The position numbers were made by a program, and so were the translations under genes. A model generated the notes under the pieces. It ran no database searches. It was not told the origin of the DNA and saw nothing but the letters and a program-made list of their open reading frames with translations. Positions 32,918-41,842 of a stretch of 64,000 nt of DNA are shown one piece after another. Numbering within the stretch: the first letter of the stretch is position 1; every line of letters starts with the position of its first letter. The DNA comes from Oscillospiraceae bacterium (GTDB lineage Bacteria; Bacillota; Clostridia; Oscillospirales; Oscillospiraceae), in contig SVLN01000002.1 in NCBI GenBank assembly GCA_015067925.1, positions 47,027 to 111,026 of the forward strand. Reading direction: 5' to 3'.

Positions 32918-33874
32918 TCACCAACCACCCGGACACTCGTCCAGCAAGTTTAGTTGCGAGAAGATGGAAGAAACTATTTGGCGATAAGAATCCACGTCTC
33001 TTGCCTTGAGAAGGTCCTTGCGATGGGAATCGCAATCTGCAAAGCTGTGGCTGAGGTAAAACCAGAGTTCTTTCATGCGCCGCATGGCATTATTTCGGTC
33101 TCCGAAGCGCTCAGAGTAGCCATCAAACAGCCGGTCGTGGAACTCACGCAGGATTTTCACGTCTGAAGAAGTACCGGAGCGAATCTTCCCTGCCAGGAAC
33201 GGATCGGCAATCAGGCCTTGTCCAATCATAATGGAGTTTACCTGCGGGAAGCGTTGTTCACACGCCTGAAAATCAGAAGCGGTCACAATGCCGCCATTGA
33301 AGCAAACGGGATTCTTGCTCTTCTGCAGTGCTTTTTCAAATTCCTCCGTGCGAATAGGGTGCTTGTAAAAGTCCTTGCGCACTCTGGGATGGATGATGAG
33401 CTCATGAATCGGGTAGCGATTATAGATTTCCAGAATGGCATCAAATTCCTCGGGATCTTCCACGCCCAAGCGGGTTTTGACAGAGATGGCACAGCTGACA
33501 CCGGAAAAAATGCCGTCGAGAAACTGATCCAGTGCCTGCAGGTCGGAGAGCATGCCGGAGCCCTTCTTCTTAGCCGTTACCGTACCGGATGGACAGCCAA
33601 GATTGATGTTCACCTCAGCATAACCCATCCGCTGCAGCTTCCAGACTGCCCAGATCACATCATCTGCGACCTTGCTCAGAAGCTGCGGCACCGCTTGGAT
33701 GCCCTCGTTGTACTCCGGTGCAATTTCCCGCAGATCTTTTGCTGTGAATTTATGTTCCTTGGTAGGCGAAACAAAGGGAATGTAGTACCGATCCACGCCC
33801 GGAAAATATTCATGATGCAGCTGCCGGAACAGCGACGTTGTCAGGCCCTCCATTGGGGCAAAATCCAGACGCAT
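32918..33874 (-). CDS. tRNA-dihydrouridine synthase family protein
   Basis: 318 aa flavoprotein TIM barrel. It starts MRLDFAPMEGLTTSLFRQL (the DUS N-terminal APMEG motif) and has the catalytic Cys in NINLGCPSGTVTAKKKGSGML, where canonical DUS enzymes read GCP(A/S)..., KTRLG, and the FMN phosphate site NGGI / MIGQGL. The C-terminal helical domain is present. It is the third gene of a minus-strand mutT-def-dus cluster. It reduces uridine to dihydrouridine in tRNA D-loops; which of DusB/DusC-like specificities applies is open. Confidence 0.9.
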   Translation of the reverse strand: MRLDFAPMEGLTTSLFRQLHHEYFPGVDRYYIPFVSPTKEHKFTAKDLREIAPEYNEGIQAVPQLLSKVADDVIWAVWKLQRMGYAEVNINLGCPSGTVTAKKKGSGMLSDLQALDQFLDGIFSGVSCAISVKTRLGVEDPEEFDAILEIYNRYPIHELIIHPRVRKDFYKHPIRTEEFEKALQKSKNPVCFNGGIVTASDFQACEQRFPQVNSIMIGQGLIADPFLAGKIRSGTSSDVKILREFHDRLFDGYSERFGDRNNAMRRMKELWFYLSHSFADCDSHRKDLLKARDVDSYRQIVSSIFSQLNLLDECPGGW

Positions 33875-33885
33875 AAATTCCCTCT

Positions 33886-34299
33886 CTAAATTAAAATCCC
33901 GTCGCAGTGATCGATCTCGTGCTGAATGATCTGGGCGGTGCGGCCTTCATAAGTCTTTCGTCTTATTTGGAACGCTTCGTTCTGATATTCTACCTTGATG
34001 GAGCGGAAACGCTTGGTTTTCCGCACCCCGTCCAGGGACAGGCAGCCCTCTTCCGTTTCGTACACGCCGGAGGAACGGATGATTCTGGGGTTATACATGA
34101 GGTTGTACTTTCCTAATTCATCCACAAAGATGATGATGCGCTTATTGACGCCAATCATGTTGGCAGCCATGCCGACGCAGCCTTCCTTATGGGCATCCAG
34201 GGTATCATAAAGATCCTGCCCCACCGAAAGATCTTCTTTTGTGGCGGGAACAGCGTTCCGAGCCAGGAAGATCGGGTCTCTCATAATCGGTTTTACCAT
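33886..34299 (-). CDS. Peptide deformylase-like protein with altered motif 1
   Basis: 137 aa, shorter than typical Def (about 150-190). Motif 2 EGCLSLDG (metal Cys) and motif 3 QHEIDHCDGILI (HExxH) are intact. Motif 1, normally GxGxAAxQ, reads GMAANMIG: the oxyanion-stabilising Gln is Met. The protein ends directly after motif 3. Such short variants are widespread in Clostridia and may be a second deformylase or have another amide substrate. A normal def gene elsewhere in the genome is expected but not seen here. Confidence 0.8.
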   Translation of the reverse strand: MVKPIMRDPIFLARNAVPATKEDLSVGQDLYDTLDAHKEGCVGMAANMIGVNKRIIIFVDELGKYNLMYNPRIIRSSGVYETEEGCLSLDGVRKTKRFRSIKVEYQNEAFQIRRKTYEGRTAQIIQHEIDHCDGILI

Positions 34300-34306
34300 A
34301 ATAGCC

Positions 34307-34699
34307 TCACTTCGAAAATGCTCCGCTCTTTAGATGCGAAAGAAATTCAGCATCCGCGGGGCAGAATGAATACTGATCAATCTCTTCCGTGGTGATCCAA
34401 CGAATATCGTTATGTTCCAGCATCTTGGGAGTGCCCTCTTTGATGTGGGCGCGGAAGAAGGTCAGGTGCACTGTCAGATCCGGATACTCATGTGTCAGAG
34501 ACATGATTTCGTCCTCGACTTCAATCAGCACATCCAGCTCCTCTTTGCATTCGCGAATAAGGGCCTCGGCCTTGCTCTCACCAGACTCGACCTTGCCGCC
34601 CACAAATTCCCAATGAAGGCCCCTTGCCTTGTGCGCAGGGCGCTGACAGGCAAGAAAATGATTGCCGTCCCAGATCAGGGCAGCCACAACTTCTGTCAT
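34307..34699 (-). CDS. NUDIX hydrolase, MutT-like
   Basis: 130 aa. The Nudix box GGKVESGESKAEALIRECKEELD (residues about 33-55) is complete with the REUxEE metal ligands. N-terminal VVAALIWDGNHFLACQRPAH and WEFVGGKVE are typical of the MutT 8-oxo-dGTP diphosphatase and CTP-pyrophosphohydrolase group. It is first in the minus-strand cluster with def and dus. It probably sanitises oxidised nucleotides. Confidence 0.88.
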   Translation of the reverse strand: MTEVVAALIWDGNHFLACQRPAHKARGLHWEFVGGKVESGESKAEALIRECKEELDVLIEVEDEIMSLTHEYPDLTVHLTFFRAHIKEGTPKMLEHNDIRWITTEEIDQYSFCPADAEFLSHLKSGAFSK

Positions 34700-34846
34700 A
34701 GAAAAACCATCTTTCTTTCGTATATTGTTCTCATTATAGAATCCTGCGTAAAACTTGTCAATTTGTATTTCCGTTGGAAAATTTCACGCAAAACAGATGC
34801 AAGTATGATACAATAAGGGTGCACCCTTTAATTGGGAGGGATTACC

Positions 34847-35500
34847 ATGATCAAAATTTTAATTGTGGAAGACGAAAGACCAATCGCCAACCTGATCGAT
34901 ATGAATCTGACCGCCTGCGGCTATCGCTGCAGCTGCACCTATGACGGCCTTTCGGCTGCGGATCTGATTGAGCAGAATCATTACGATCTGATTCTTTTGG
35001 ATATCATGCTGCCGGGATGCAGCGGCTATGACCTGCTGCCCCAGATCCGTCCCACCGGAACTCCCGTGATTTTTATTACCGCAATGGATTCCGTTGCCGA
35101 TCGCGTGACCGGTTTGCGCGCAGGCGCTGACGACTATCTGTGCAAACCCTTCGAAATTGTGGAGCTTATTGCGCGGGTGGAAACAGTTCTGCGCCGCAGC
35201 GGCAAGATGGATGACTTGATCACGGAAGACGATGTGGTAATCGATATGCGCTCCATGATTGTTACCAAGGCGGGCCAGCCGGTGCAGCTGACGAAGAAAG
35301 AATTTGAACTTCTTCTTCTGTTCATCCGAAACAAGAACATCGCTTTGTTCCGCGAGACGATTTATGAGAGAGTTTGGGAATCCGACTATCTGGGCGACAG
35401 CCGCACGGTGGATCTTCACGTACAGCGCTTGCGTAAAAAACTTGGCTGGCAGGACAAGCTGACGGCCGTTTATAAGGTCGGATATCGTCTGGAGGGATAG
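34847..35500 (+). CDS. OmpR-family response regulator
   Basis: 217 aa from the ATG at 34847, following GGGAGGG; an upstream TTG at 34832 overlaps that site. Receiver domain with acidic pair E8/D9, phospho-acceptor D52 in LILLDIMLPG, Thr/Ser in FITAMDS and Lys in CKPF. The winged helix is C-terminal (TKKEFELLLLFIRNKN...SDYLGDSRTVDLHVQRLRKKLG). The kinase gene follows 3 bp after the stop. Confidence 0.94.
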   Translation: MIKILIVEDERPIANLIDMNLTACGYRCSCTYDGLSAADLIEQNHYDLILLDIMLPGCSGYDLLPQIRPTGTPVIFITAMDSVADRVTGLRAGADDYLCKPFEIVELIARVETVLRRSGKMDDLITEDDVVIDMRSMIVTKAGQPVQLTKKEFELLLLFIRNKNIALFRETIYERVWESDYLGDSRTVDLHVQRLRKKLGWQDKLTAVYKVGYRLEG

Positions 35501-35503
35501 CAT

Positions 35504-36910
35504 TTGAAACTGGCGCTGAAAATGATTCTGTCCACCGTTCTGGTGGTCTGCATTTCGCTGACGGTTACTGCGTATTTGCTGGTGCAGAGCAGTTTCTCAA
35601 CCTTGCTGAACAATCGAATTGAAAGCGCCACAGAGGAATCCAGACAGTTCTGTATGATGTTGGGCGCTCTTTCGTTGGGACAGATGGGCCTTGGCACAGA
35701 ACCGATCGATGCGGTGCAGGCGGCGCTGAGTTCTTCATCGGCCCTGAAGGAGCAACGATACTTTATTGAAGAGCCCACATCTGAACGAACCTTCCGCAAC
35801 GAACTGATCAGCTCAGATGCATTGTCGACGGACCTGCTGGAGGCCGGCTCCGATACGATCTGTTATCAGATTGGCAAAAACGGTACCGGCTACGAGATTA
35901 CAACGCTTAGCTCCTTTTCTCTGAATAACACCGTATTCTATGTCACGTTGCAGCGAAACCTGAGTGATGTTTATGCGTTGCGATCGCAGAGTCTTCGGCA
36001 ATGCAGGATCATCGTGATCATTGCCATTGCCGCCGGTTCTTTGATCAGCGCATTGTTTGCTGCGCTGCTGACTCGTCCGCTTCATCGGCTTTCCCGGTCC
36101 ACTAAGCAGATTGCCGGTGGTCTATACAGCAAACGCGCCAACGTGTCATCAAAGGATGAAATCGGCGAGTTTGCCAGGGACTTTAACAGCATGGCAGACT
36201 CTCTTGAGAGCAAAATTGAAGAGCTGGCTGATGCCGCCCAGCGACAGAAGGACTTTACCGCCAGCTTTGCCCATGAGCTCAAGACGCCTCTGACCTCCGT
36301 GATTGGCTATGCCGATACCCTCCGCAGTCGCGCGCTGTCACCGGAGCATCAGATGAACGCCGCCAATTATATCTTCACGGAAGGTAAGCGACTGGAGGCC
36401 ATGTCCCGTTCCCTTCTGGATCTGTTTGCCCTGGAGAAAGCAGCGCCTGTTATGCATAATGTACCTGCTGAACAGATCGCCGATGCGGTTGCGGAGAGCA
36501 CAGCGTCCATCATGCAGGAGAAGAATATTACCCTTCAGTTGCAGGCACAGCCTGCAACCTTAAAAATTGAACCGGAACTCATCAAAACGCTTCTATATAA
36601 TCTTCTGGATAATGCCAGAAAGGCCTCTGAACCCAATAGCAGCATCGATCTGATCGGCTCGCTGGAGGAAAACGGCTACCGGTTCACGGTGCGCGATCAC
36701 GGCAGAGGCATTCCTGCTGACGCCTTGGCGCGCATCACAGAGCCGTTTTACATGGTGGACAAATCCCGTTCGCGCTCCGAGGGCGGCGCCGGTTTGGGCC
36801 TTGCTTTGTGCCAGCGGATCGCGCAGGCCCATCATACTGCTTTGCAGTATGAGAGTGAGGAAGGCGTTGGAACCACGGTCAGTTTTCTTCTGGAGGTGAG
36901 CGCAGAATGA
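35504..36910 (+). CDS. Sensor histidine kinase
   Basis: 468 aa from a TTG at 35504, with GGAGGG 6 nt upstream. Membrane segments at about 5-25 and 165-190 bracket a roughly 140-aa extracellular sensor. A HAMP domain (about 190-240) precedes HisKA with H257 in FAHELKTPLTSVIGYADTLRS and a HATPase_c domain (N box LLYNLLDNARKAS, G1 VRDHGRGIP, G2 SEGGAGLGLALC). It is a PhoR/VanS-type class I kinase. Its stop overlaps the next start by 4 bp. Confidence 0.94.
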   Translation: MKLALKMILSTVLVVCISLTVTAYLLVQSSFSTLLNNRIESATEESRQFCMMLGALSLGQMGLGTEPIDAVQAALSSSSALKEQRYFIEEPTSERTFRNELISSDALSTDLLEAGSDTICYQIGKNGTGYEITTLSSFSLNNTVFYVTLQRNLSDVYALRSQSLRQCRIIVIIAIAAGSLISALFAALLTRPLHRLSRSTKQIAGGLYSKRANVSSKDEIGEFARDFNSMADSLESKIEELADAAQRQKDFTASFAHELKTPLTSVIGYADTLRSRALSPEHQMNAANYIFTEGKRLEAMSRSLLDLFALEKAAPVMHNVPAEQIADAVAESTASIMQEKNITLQLQAQPATLKIEPELIKTLLYNLLDNARKASEPNSSIDLIGSLEENGYRFTVRDHGRGIPADALARITEPFYMVDKSRSRSEGGAGLGLALCQRIAQAHHTALQYESEEGVGTTVSFLLEVSAE

Positions 36911-37641
36911 AAAAACATACCTTGGTTTTTCTTGTTTTGCTTCTCTCCAGCGCTTTGATTGCTGTGTTTCTGCCCGGAATTCTGCTGAAACTGCAGGATT
37001 CTCAGCAAGTGGATCAGCTGCAGTACGCCCCAAGTACCCACTACAGTTTCCGCTCTGATGAGCAACGTCTTTCTTTTGTAGGTCGACTCAACGCAGTTTC
37101 GGGCAATAACAGCAGCATCGTTCCCCTGGAAACGGAGTCAGTCTCCCATACCTACGGAGATCGTGAATCCATCCTTGAGAGAATCAATGATGAACTGGAC
37201 TATTTCTGTTCTACGGTTATGCCGTCTCTGCCGGAGCAGTTCTACCCGCAGCTTCCGTCGGATACGTATCTGCACTTTGAGTTTATTCTCGATAATGCTA
37301 CCATGCAGGGCTTTATGTTCTGTGTGGCGGAATGTTCCCTATCTCAAGGTGATATGTACCTGATTGTCGACATGCAGAGCCGTCGTATCGTTCAGTTGGA
37401 GCTTTACAACACTCCCCTTTTCCCGAAAATCTATGACTATTTTACCCTGCGCATCAGCGATAATCTTGCAGAGTACTATGATCTTTCCCTGGTAAGCAGT
37501 GAGTTCTCGGTGGATGCCCTGAATATGCTCCTTGGCGGCGGCGGACAGGCCGGAAAGCTGGTTTTCAAAGATGATTCGCAGGAAATCGTATTCTCTTTCT
37601 CCTGTTGGCAGGACGGTTTGCTCTTTTATCCCGGAACATAA
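36907..37641 (+). CDS. Exported or membrane-anchored protein co-encoded with the two-component system
   Basis: 244 aa. One N-terminal hydrophobic segment (about 5-27) acts as signal or anchor. The rest is extracytoplasmic, strand-rich and acidic, without a recognised domain. It is translationally coupled (ATGA) to the kinase, and the unit ends in a strong terminator. This genetic linkage suggests it modulates the sensor or is part of the stress response it controls, like YycH/YycI-type accessory proteins. That comparison is by position and topology only, not by sequence. Confidence 0.75.
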   Translation: MKKHTLVFLVLLLSSALIAVFLPGILLKLQDSQQVDQLQYAPSTHYSFRSDEQRLSFVGRLNAVSGNNSSIVPLETESVSHTYGDRESILERINDELDYFCSTVMPSLPEQFYPQLPSDTYLHFEFILDNATMQGFMFCVAECSLSQGDMYLIVDMQSRRIVQLELYNTPLFPKIYDYFTLRISDNLAEYYDLSLVSSEFSVDALNMLLGGGGQAGKLVFKDDSQEIVFSFSCWQDGLLFYPGT

Positions 37642-37642
37642 G

Positions 37643-37679
37643 AAAAGACAGAGGCTTTTGAAAGCCTCTGTCTTTTTTA
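37643..37679. terminator. Bidirectional intrinsic terminator
   Basis: AAAAGACAGAGGCTTT/AAAGCCTCTGTCTTTT, perfect 16-bp stem with runs on both sides. It lies between the two-component operon and the convergent GTPase gene. Confidence 0.9.
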
Positions 37680-40316
37680 ATCTTTATCCTTTGCGCGCAG
37701 TTCTTCCAATCGCTGCTGTAAAGCCTCGTTCTCTTCCAGACGCGTCGGCCGATCCTTACGGGAAAGATCCTGAATGACGTTTTTGATCTGTCCCAGGACC
37801 GAATCCACTTCATCCCGGAACAGGCGTGCAGAGATGCGCTCTGCGCCGTGACCAAGGATAATCAGCTGCTCAATACCGTCAGATGTAGCGACACGCACAT
37901 GCCGGCGGCCGGAAAGCCTGTAAGTGGTCTTTTCGATATACTGGTCTGCCGTTTCCGCCTGTTTGGTGTAGACCACATAAATCTCATCAAAGCGGCTGAC
38001 GGAGCCAAGATGATTCTTTACTTTGTAAGCGTCGAATACCAGAATCAGATTACACTTGCGATACGCCTGATAGTTGGCGAGAATATTCATCAGCGCTTCC
38101 CGGGCAGCATCAATATCCTGTTCTGCCAGCTGCTTCAGATCATCCCAGGCAAAGAGAATGTTGTAGCCGTCCACCAGAAGAAACTCTTCTGATGTCGCCG
38201 AAGAAGCGATATGGCGATCCAGGCGTTCGTATCTTCTGGACGATTGGGAGTAAAGCCAGTCACGACGCTGCACAGCGCCATAGGTGCGCTCAAAAATTGC
38301 TTCCAGTTCACGATCATCCGGGAAACCTGCTGCCGCTCTGCGCGCAGCAGGCGCCTGCTGGGGCGCTGCATCTTTCTTGGGTGCTTCCAGGCAGGATGGC
38401 AGATGCATATAATCGTGTACCTGATCCCAGGGCACAATAAAGCCGGCGCCATGGGCGCAGAATACAGAATCAGGCGTATTTTCCAGATCCCGCGCAGCAT
38501 CGTACTGTGCCTGCGCAACGATTTCATCCTGATTATGACAGGGTGCGTAACCCGCACTGACGCAGCTGAGTCTACCAAGGCCTCTTGTGTAAGAGGCAAC
38601 CTCAAGGGCATAGCCCTGCAGGCTCTGCACAGGCACAGTGCCGCTGAGAATGGTCATCTCATCTTCTGTTATTGGAGCGTCCACCTGGGCGCACATGCGC
38701 TGCAGATCGGTCATAGCACGGCCCATATTGGTCGTGGGTACTTCCAGGGTGAAACGGTACATCGGCTCTAACAAAAGACTTTTCGCCTTCATCAGACCCT
38801 GCCGCACCGCACGATAGGTAGACTGACGAAAATCGCCGCCCTCCGTATGCTTCAAGTGGGCTCTGCCCGCACACAGGGTGATGCGCAGATCCGTAATCGG
38901 CGCACCGACAAGTACGCCGTAGTGCTCTTTTTCTACCAGATGGGTCAATATGAGGCGCTGCCAGTTGCGATCGAGTATATCTTCGCTGAGATTGGTATCA
39001 AAAATCAGTCCGGTGCCGCGCTCCAGCGGCTGCAAGAGAAGGTGCACTTCCGCATAGTGACGCAGAGGCTCAAAATGGCCCACGCCTTCCACAACATCCG
39101 TGATGGTCTCCCGATAGACGATCTGTCCGGCGTCGAACTCCGCTGCCATCTGGAAGCGATCGCGGATGCGCTCACGCAGAACCTGCAGCTGCACCTCACC
39201 CATGAGCTGCACATGGATCTGCCCGGTGTGCTCTTCCCAGGAAATGCGTAGCATTGGGTCCTCGTCTTCCAATTCCCGCAGCTGACGCAGGGCAATGGTG
39301 GGATCCGTTCCCTCCGGCAGGATCACCCGATAGGTCAGTACAGGCTCCAGCTGAGGCGGCTCACCGCCCGGTTCAATGCCAAGACCCTGGCCCGGCCAGG
39401 TATTGGTCAAGCCCGTTACAGCGCATATAGCACCCGCCTCCAGTTCGTCGGCTAACTGAAAACGCTGACCGGAATACAGACGCAGCTGATCGGCTTTCTC
39501 GTTCCAGCGTTCGCCGTCTTTCATTCCGTTCAGAACTGTTTTGACCATCAGTTTGCCGCCGGTGATCTTCATGTGGGTGAGTCTGGCACCCTGGGCATCC
39601 CGGGATATCTTGAAAACTCTGGCGCCAAAGATTCTTGGATAATCTTTGAACAGTGTAAAGTGCTTTAACGCAGCGAGAAGCTCCTCCACCCCCTCCAGAC
39701 GGAGTGCAGAACCGAAGAAACATGGAAATACCGCCCGGCGGGATACGAGGCGGGCGATGGTATCGTTGTCAATGCTCCCGGATTCCAGATAGGCATTGAG
39801 CACATCATCCCCACAGAGAGCCAGGGCTTCATTGCGCACATCATCCTCTTGGGAGAAATCCACGCAGCGGCTGTCGAGCTGCTGCAAGGAAGTCATCAAA
39901 GCATCTCTTCCGATTCCCGGAAGATCCATCTTGTTGATAAAAAGAATTGTGGGAATCTGGTGTCTTGCCAGAAGATTCCACAGGGTTCGAGCATGGGACT
40001 GCACGCCATCCGTTCCGCTGATGACCAGAATGGCATAGTCCATCACCTGCAGCGTGCGTTCCATCTCCGTAGAAAAGTCCACATGACCCGGTGTGTCCAG
40101 AATGGTGAACTGTTTGTCGTCAAGGGGCATGATCGCCTGTTTGGAGAGGATCGTAATACCGCGCTTGCGCTCCAAATCATCTGTATCCAAAAATGCATTG
40201 CCATGGTCCACGCGGCCGAGCTTGCGCACGACTCCGCTCTGATACAGCATGGCTTCCGTCAGCGTTGTTTTGCCGGCGTCCACATGGGCCAGAATGCCCA
40301 GCGAAAGATTCTGCAT
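37677..40316 (-). CDS. TetM-like translation-factor GTPase fused to a Rae1/YacP-type NYN endoribonuclease domain
   Basis: 879 aa from the ATG at 40316, after GGAGGAA. Residues 1 to about 640 are an EF-G/TetM-like factor: G1 AHVDAGKTT (10-18), G2 region RGITI, G3 DTPGH, G4 NKMD, then domains II-V. The domain-IV loop has HTEGGDFRQ rather than the SPVSTPADF tip of TetM/TetO. A linker (about 640-708) leads to an NYN domain (about 710-845) matching YacP/Rae1, with acidic residues D716 (LLVDGYN), D762 (VFDAYK), D791 (ETADQYIEK) and D813 (VATSDGIEQ). A short charged tail ends it. Rae1 is known to cleave mRNA in the ribosomal A site. The fusion suggests a ribosome-targeted nuclease loaded by a GTPase (inference); tetracycline resistance is not supported. 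Confidence 0.9.
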   Translation of the reverse strand: MQNLSLGILAHVDAGKTTLTEAMLYQSGVVRKLGRVDHGNAFLDTDDLERKRGITILSKQAIMPLDDKQFTILDTPGHVDFSTEMERTLQVMDYAILVISGTDGVQSHARTLWNLLARHQIPTILFINKMDLPGIGRDALMTSLQQLDSRCVDFSQEDDVRNEALALCGDDVLNAYLESGSIDNDTIARLVSRRAVFPCFFGSALRLEGVEELLAALKHFTLFKDYPRIFGARVFKISRDAQGARLTHMKITGGKLMVKTVLNGMKDGERWNEKADQLRLYSGQRFQLADELEAGAICAVTGLTNTWPGQGLGIEPGGEPPQLEPVLTYRVILPEGTDPTIALRQLRELEDEDPMLRISWEEHTGQIHVQLMGEVQLQVLRERIRDRFQMAAEFDAGQIVYRETITDVVEGVGHFEPLRHYAEVHLLLQPLERGTGLIFDTNLSEDILDRNWQRLILTHLVEKEHYGVLVGAPITDLRITLCAGRAHLKHTEGGDFRQSTYRAVRQGLMKAKSLLLEPMYRFTLEVPTTNMGRAMTDLQRMCAQVDAPITEDEMTILSGTVPVQSLQGYALEVASYTRGLGRLSCVSAGYAPCHNQDEIVAQAQYDAARDLENTPDSVFCAHGAGFIVPWDQVHDYMHLPSCLEAPKKDAAPQQAPAARRAAAGFPDDRELEAIFERTYGAVQRRDWLYSQSSRRYERLDRHIASSATSEEFLLVDGYNILFAWDDLKQLAEQDIDAAREALMNILANYQAYRKCNLILVFDAYKVKNHLGSVSRFDEIYVVYTKQAETADQYIEKTTYRLSGRRHVRVATSDGIEQLIILGHGAERISARLFRDEVDSVLGQIKNVIQDLSRKDRPTRLEENEALQQRLEELRAKDKD

Positions 40317-40380
40317 ATATGGTTTCCTCCTGTGCCGGAATTCCGACAGCGCTATTGTAGCACAACTGCGGGGATTCGTC

Positions 40381-40414
40381 AAAAAAGAAGCACCCCGGGA
40401 ATCCCGGGGTGCTT
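40381..40414 (-). terminator. Intrinsic terminator of the zinc-ribbon gene
   Basis: On the minus strand AAGCACCCCGGGA/TCCCGGGGTGCTT, perfect stem followed by CTTTTTT. Confidence 0.85.
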
Positions 40415-40423
40415 TACAATGCA

Positions 40424-41674
40424 TCATTGACCTGTTTCGGCACCGTTTTCAGCACCGGATTCAGCGCCGCCGCCCACAGCCTTGCTGCAGCGGACAATGC
40501 AGCTGAGCTTCACAGTGTCGTTGATTGTGACGTGCAGGTTTGTGGTACCGCTGGTCAGAGCGGTGACAATACAGGTATCCTTGGCAACCACAATGGAGGC
40601 AATCTCCGGATTGTCAATGGTCCAAACAAAGGTATCGGTCATCAGGTTGGCGTTCTTGACCTCAACTTCCACCTGTTCACCGTTGAACATCATGGTAAAG
40701 TCGGTAATGCTCAGAGAGTAGCCGCCGGCCTGAGTATCGGTTTCAGCAGAAGAGCCGCTTTCAGACTCAGCAAACGCCAGACGGACAATGCACTCTGCGC
40801 GCTCACTGCCGCAGGTGGCAATGATCTTCACGCTGCCGTTGTTCTTGCCGTTCACAGCGGTGACCTTACCATTCTGGTTGACAGTGGCGTAAGCCTCGTC
40901 AGAAGAGGTCCAGACAATCTCTTCATCGCAGTTGGACGGATTCAGCGTCGCCTTGATGGTGAAGCTCTCACCTTTGCTGAAGAGAGTAACGTCGGTGTAG
41001 TTGAGGCTGATGCTCGTGCAGGGATACTGCGGAACCACAGGCTCGTCGGGCTCATCCGGATCGTCATCGGGATCAACGGGCGGATCCTGCTCGTCGGGAT
41101 CCACAGGAGGATCCTGGTCATCGGGATTTACGGTAGGATCATCCACCGGATCCTGATTGACATCAGGATCATCCACAGGAGGCTGATTCTCATCGGGATT
41201 GACGTCAGGCTGCTGGTTATCGTTCACGCCGGGGTTGACGTTCAGATTCTCATCGGGGATGGGATCACTCTCGTCAGGAAGCTGGGGCGTCTTATCATCC
41301 AACGGAAGAGAAACCTGATCCTCTGGATCATCCTTGCCGTCAAAGAAGCCAAGAGAATAACCGATAAACGCCAAACCGACCACCAGCGCCAGGGCCAGCA
41401 CAACGCTGATCAGCGCAGTCATCCAACGGGGCGTGGGATTGCCATCTTCTTCCTCGTTGTCTTCGATTTCTTCCTCGATCACCGGTTCGGGTTTCTGGCG
41501 TTTGGGACGCACGGGTGCAACCGGTGCAACGGGCGCTTTGGGAGCAGGCGCAGGTTCAGCCTTTTGGGGTTCGTCAGTTTCAATGATATCAGCGTAAGAG
41601 CCGCCGCACAGGGGGCAATGCTCGGTTTCAATCGGGTAGAGTGTATCACAATAAACGCATTTCTTTTGTTTCAC
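40424..41674 (-). CDS. Zinc-ribbon membrane protein with extracellular Ig-like (BIG2) domains
   Basis: 416 aa from a GTG at 41674, with GGAGGG 6 nt upstream; a longer frame to 41761 runs through the promoter. Cytosolic C4 zinc ribbon (CVYCDTLYPIETEHCPLC), an Ala/Pro-rich linker, one membrane segment near residues 85-110, an Asp/Pro/Asn-rich spacer with repeated DPPVDPDxQ units (about 140-210), then two BIG2-like beta-sandwich repeats (SISLNYTDVTLFSKGESFTI...; YSLSITDFTMMFNGEQVEV...). The C-terminus is Gly/Glu/Ala-rich. It is divergent from the pseudokinase gene, from which it is probably co-regulated. Function is unknown. Confidence 0.8.
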   Translation of the reverse strand: MKQKKCVYCDTLYPIETEHCPLCGGSYADIIETDEPQKAEPAPAPKAPVAPVAPVRPKRQKPEPVIEEEIEDNEEEDGNPTPRWMTALISVVLALALVVGLAFIGYSLGFFDGKDDPEDQVSLPLDDKTPQLPDESDPIPDENLNVNPGVNDNQQPDVNPDENQPPVDDPDVNQDPVDDPTVNPDDQDPPVDPDEQDPPVDPDDDPDEPDEPVVPQYPCTSISLNYTDVTLFSKGESFTIKATLNPSNCDEEIVWTSSDEAYATVNQNGKVTAVNGKNNGSVKIIATCGSERAECIVRLAFAESESGSSAETDTQAGGYSLSITDFTMMFNGEQVEVEVKNANLMTDTFVWTIDNPEIASIVVAKDTCIVTALTSGTTNLHVTINDTVKLSCIVRCSKAVGGGAESGAENGAETGQ

Positions 41675-41732
41675 GCAAATCCCTCCATTCGTTGTGCTGA
41701 AACAATGCATTGGGGTAACATAATACGACGAT

Positions 41733-41761
41733 ATTCTATCACATTTTTTCCGTCCTGCCAA
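41733..41761 (-). promoter_or_regulatory. Sigma-A promoter of the zinc-ribbon/BIG2 gene
   Basis: On the minus strand TTGGCA, 17-nt spacer, TAGAAT. Confidence 0.65.
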
Positions 41762-41784
41762 GTGTTCTTCCGGTGATTCCTCTA

Positions 41785-41813
41785 TTGATTTTTTTCGAAT
41801 TCTATCATAAAAT
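41785..41813 (+). promoter_or_regulatory. Sigma-A promoter of the pseudokinase gene
   Basis: TTGATT, 17-nt spacer, TAAAAT. It lies back to back with the divergent promoter, with -35 boxes about 24 bp apart. Confidence 0.55.
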
Positions 41814-41842
41814 GAAACTATCTATAATTTGGAGGAATCGCT

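Noticed and set aside
37677-40316. Tetracycline resistance (ribosomal protection) gene.
   Set aside because: The domain-IV tip differs from TetM/TetO, a nuclease domain is fused, and there is no leader peptide or mobile context; resistance is not supported.
40409-41776. A 455-codon plus-strand frame with Ile/Arg/Gly repeats.
   Set aside because: Shadow of the Asp/Pro-rich spacer and BIG2 domains of the minus-strand gene, which has promoter, ribosome binding site and terminator.
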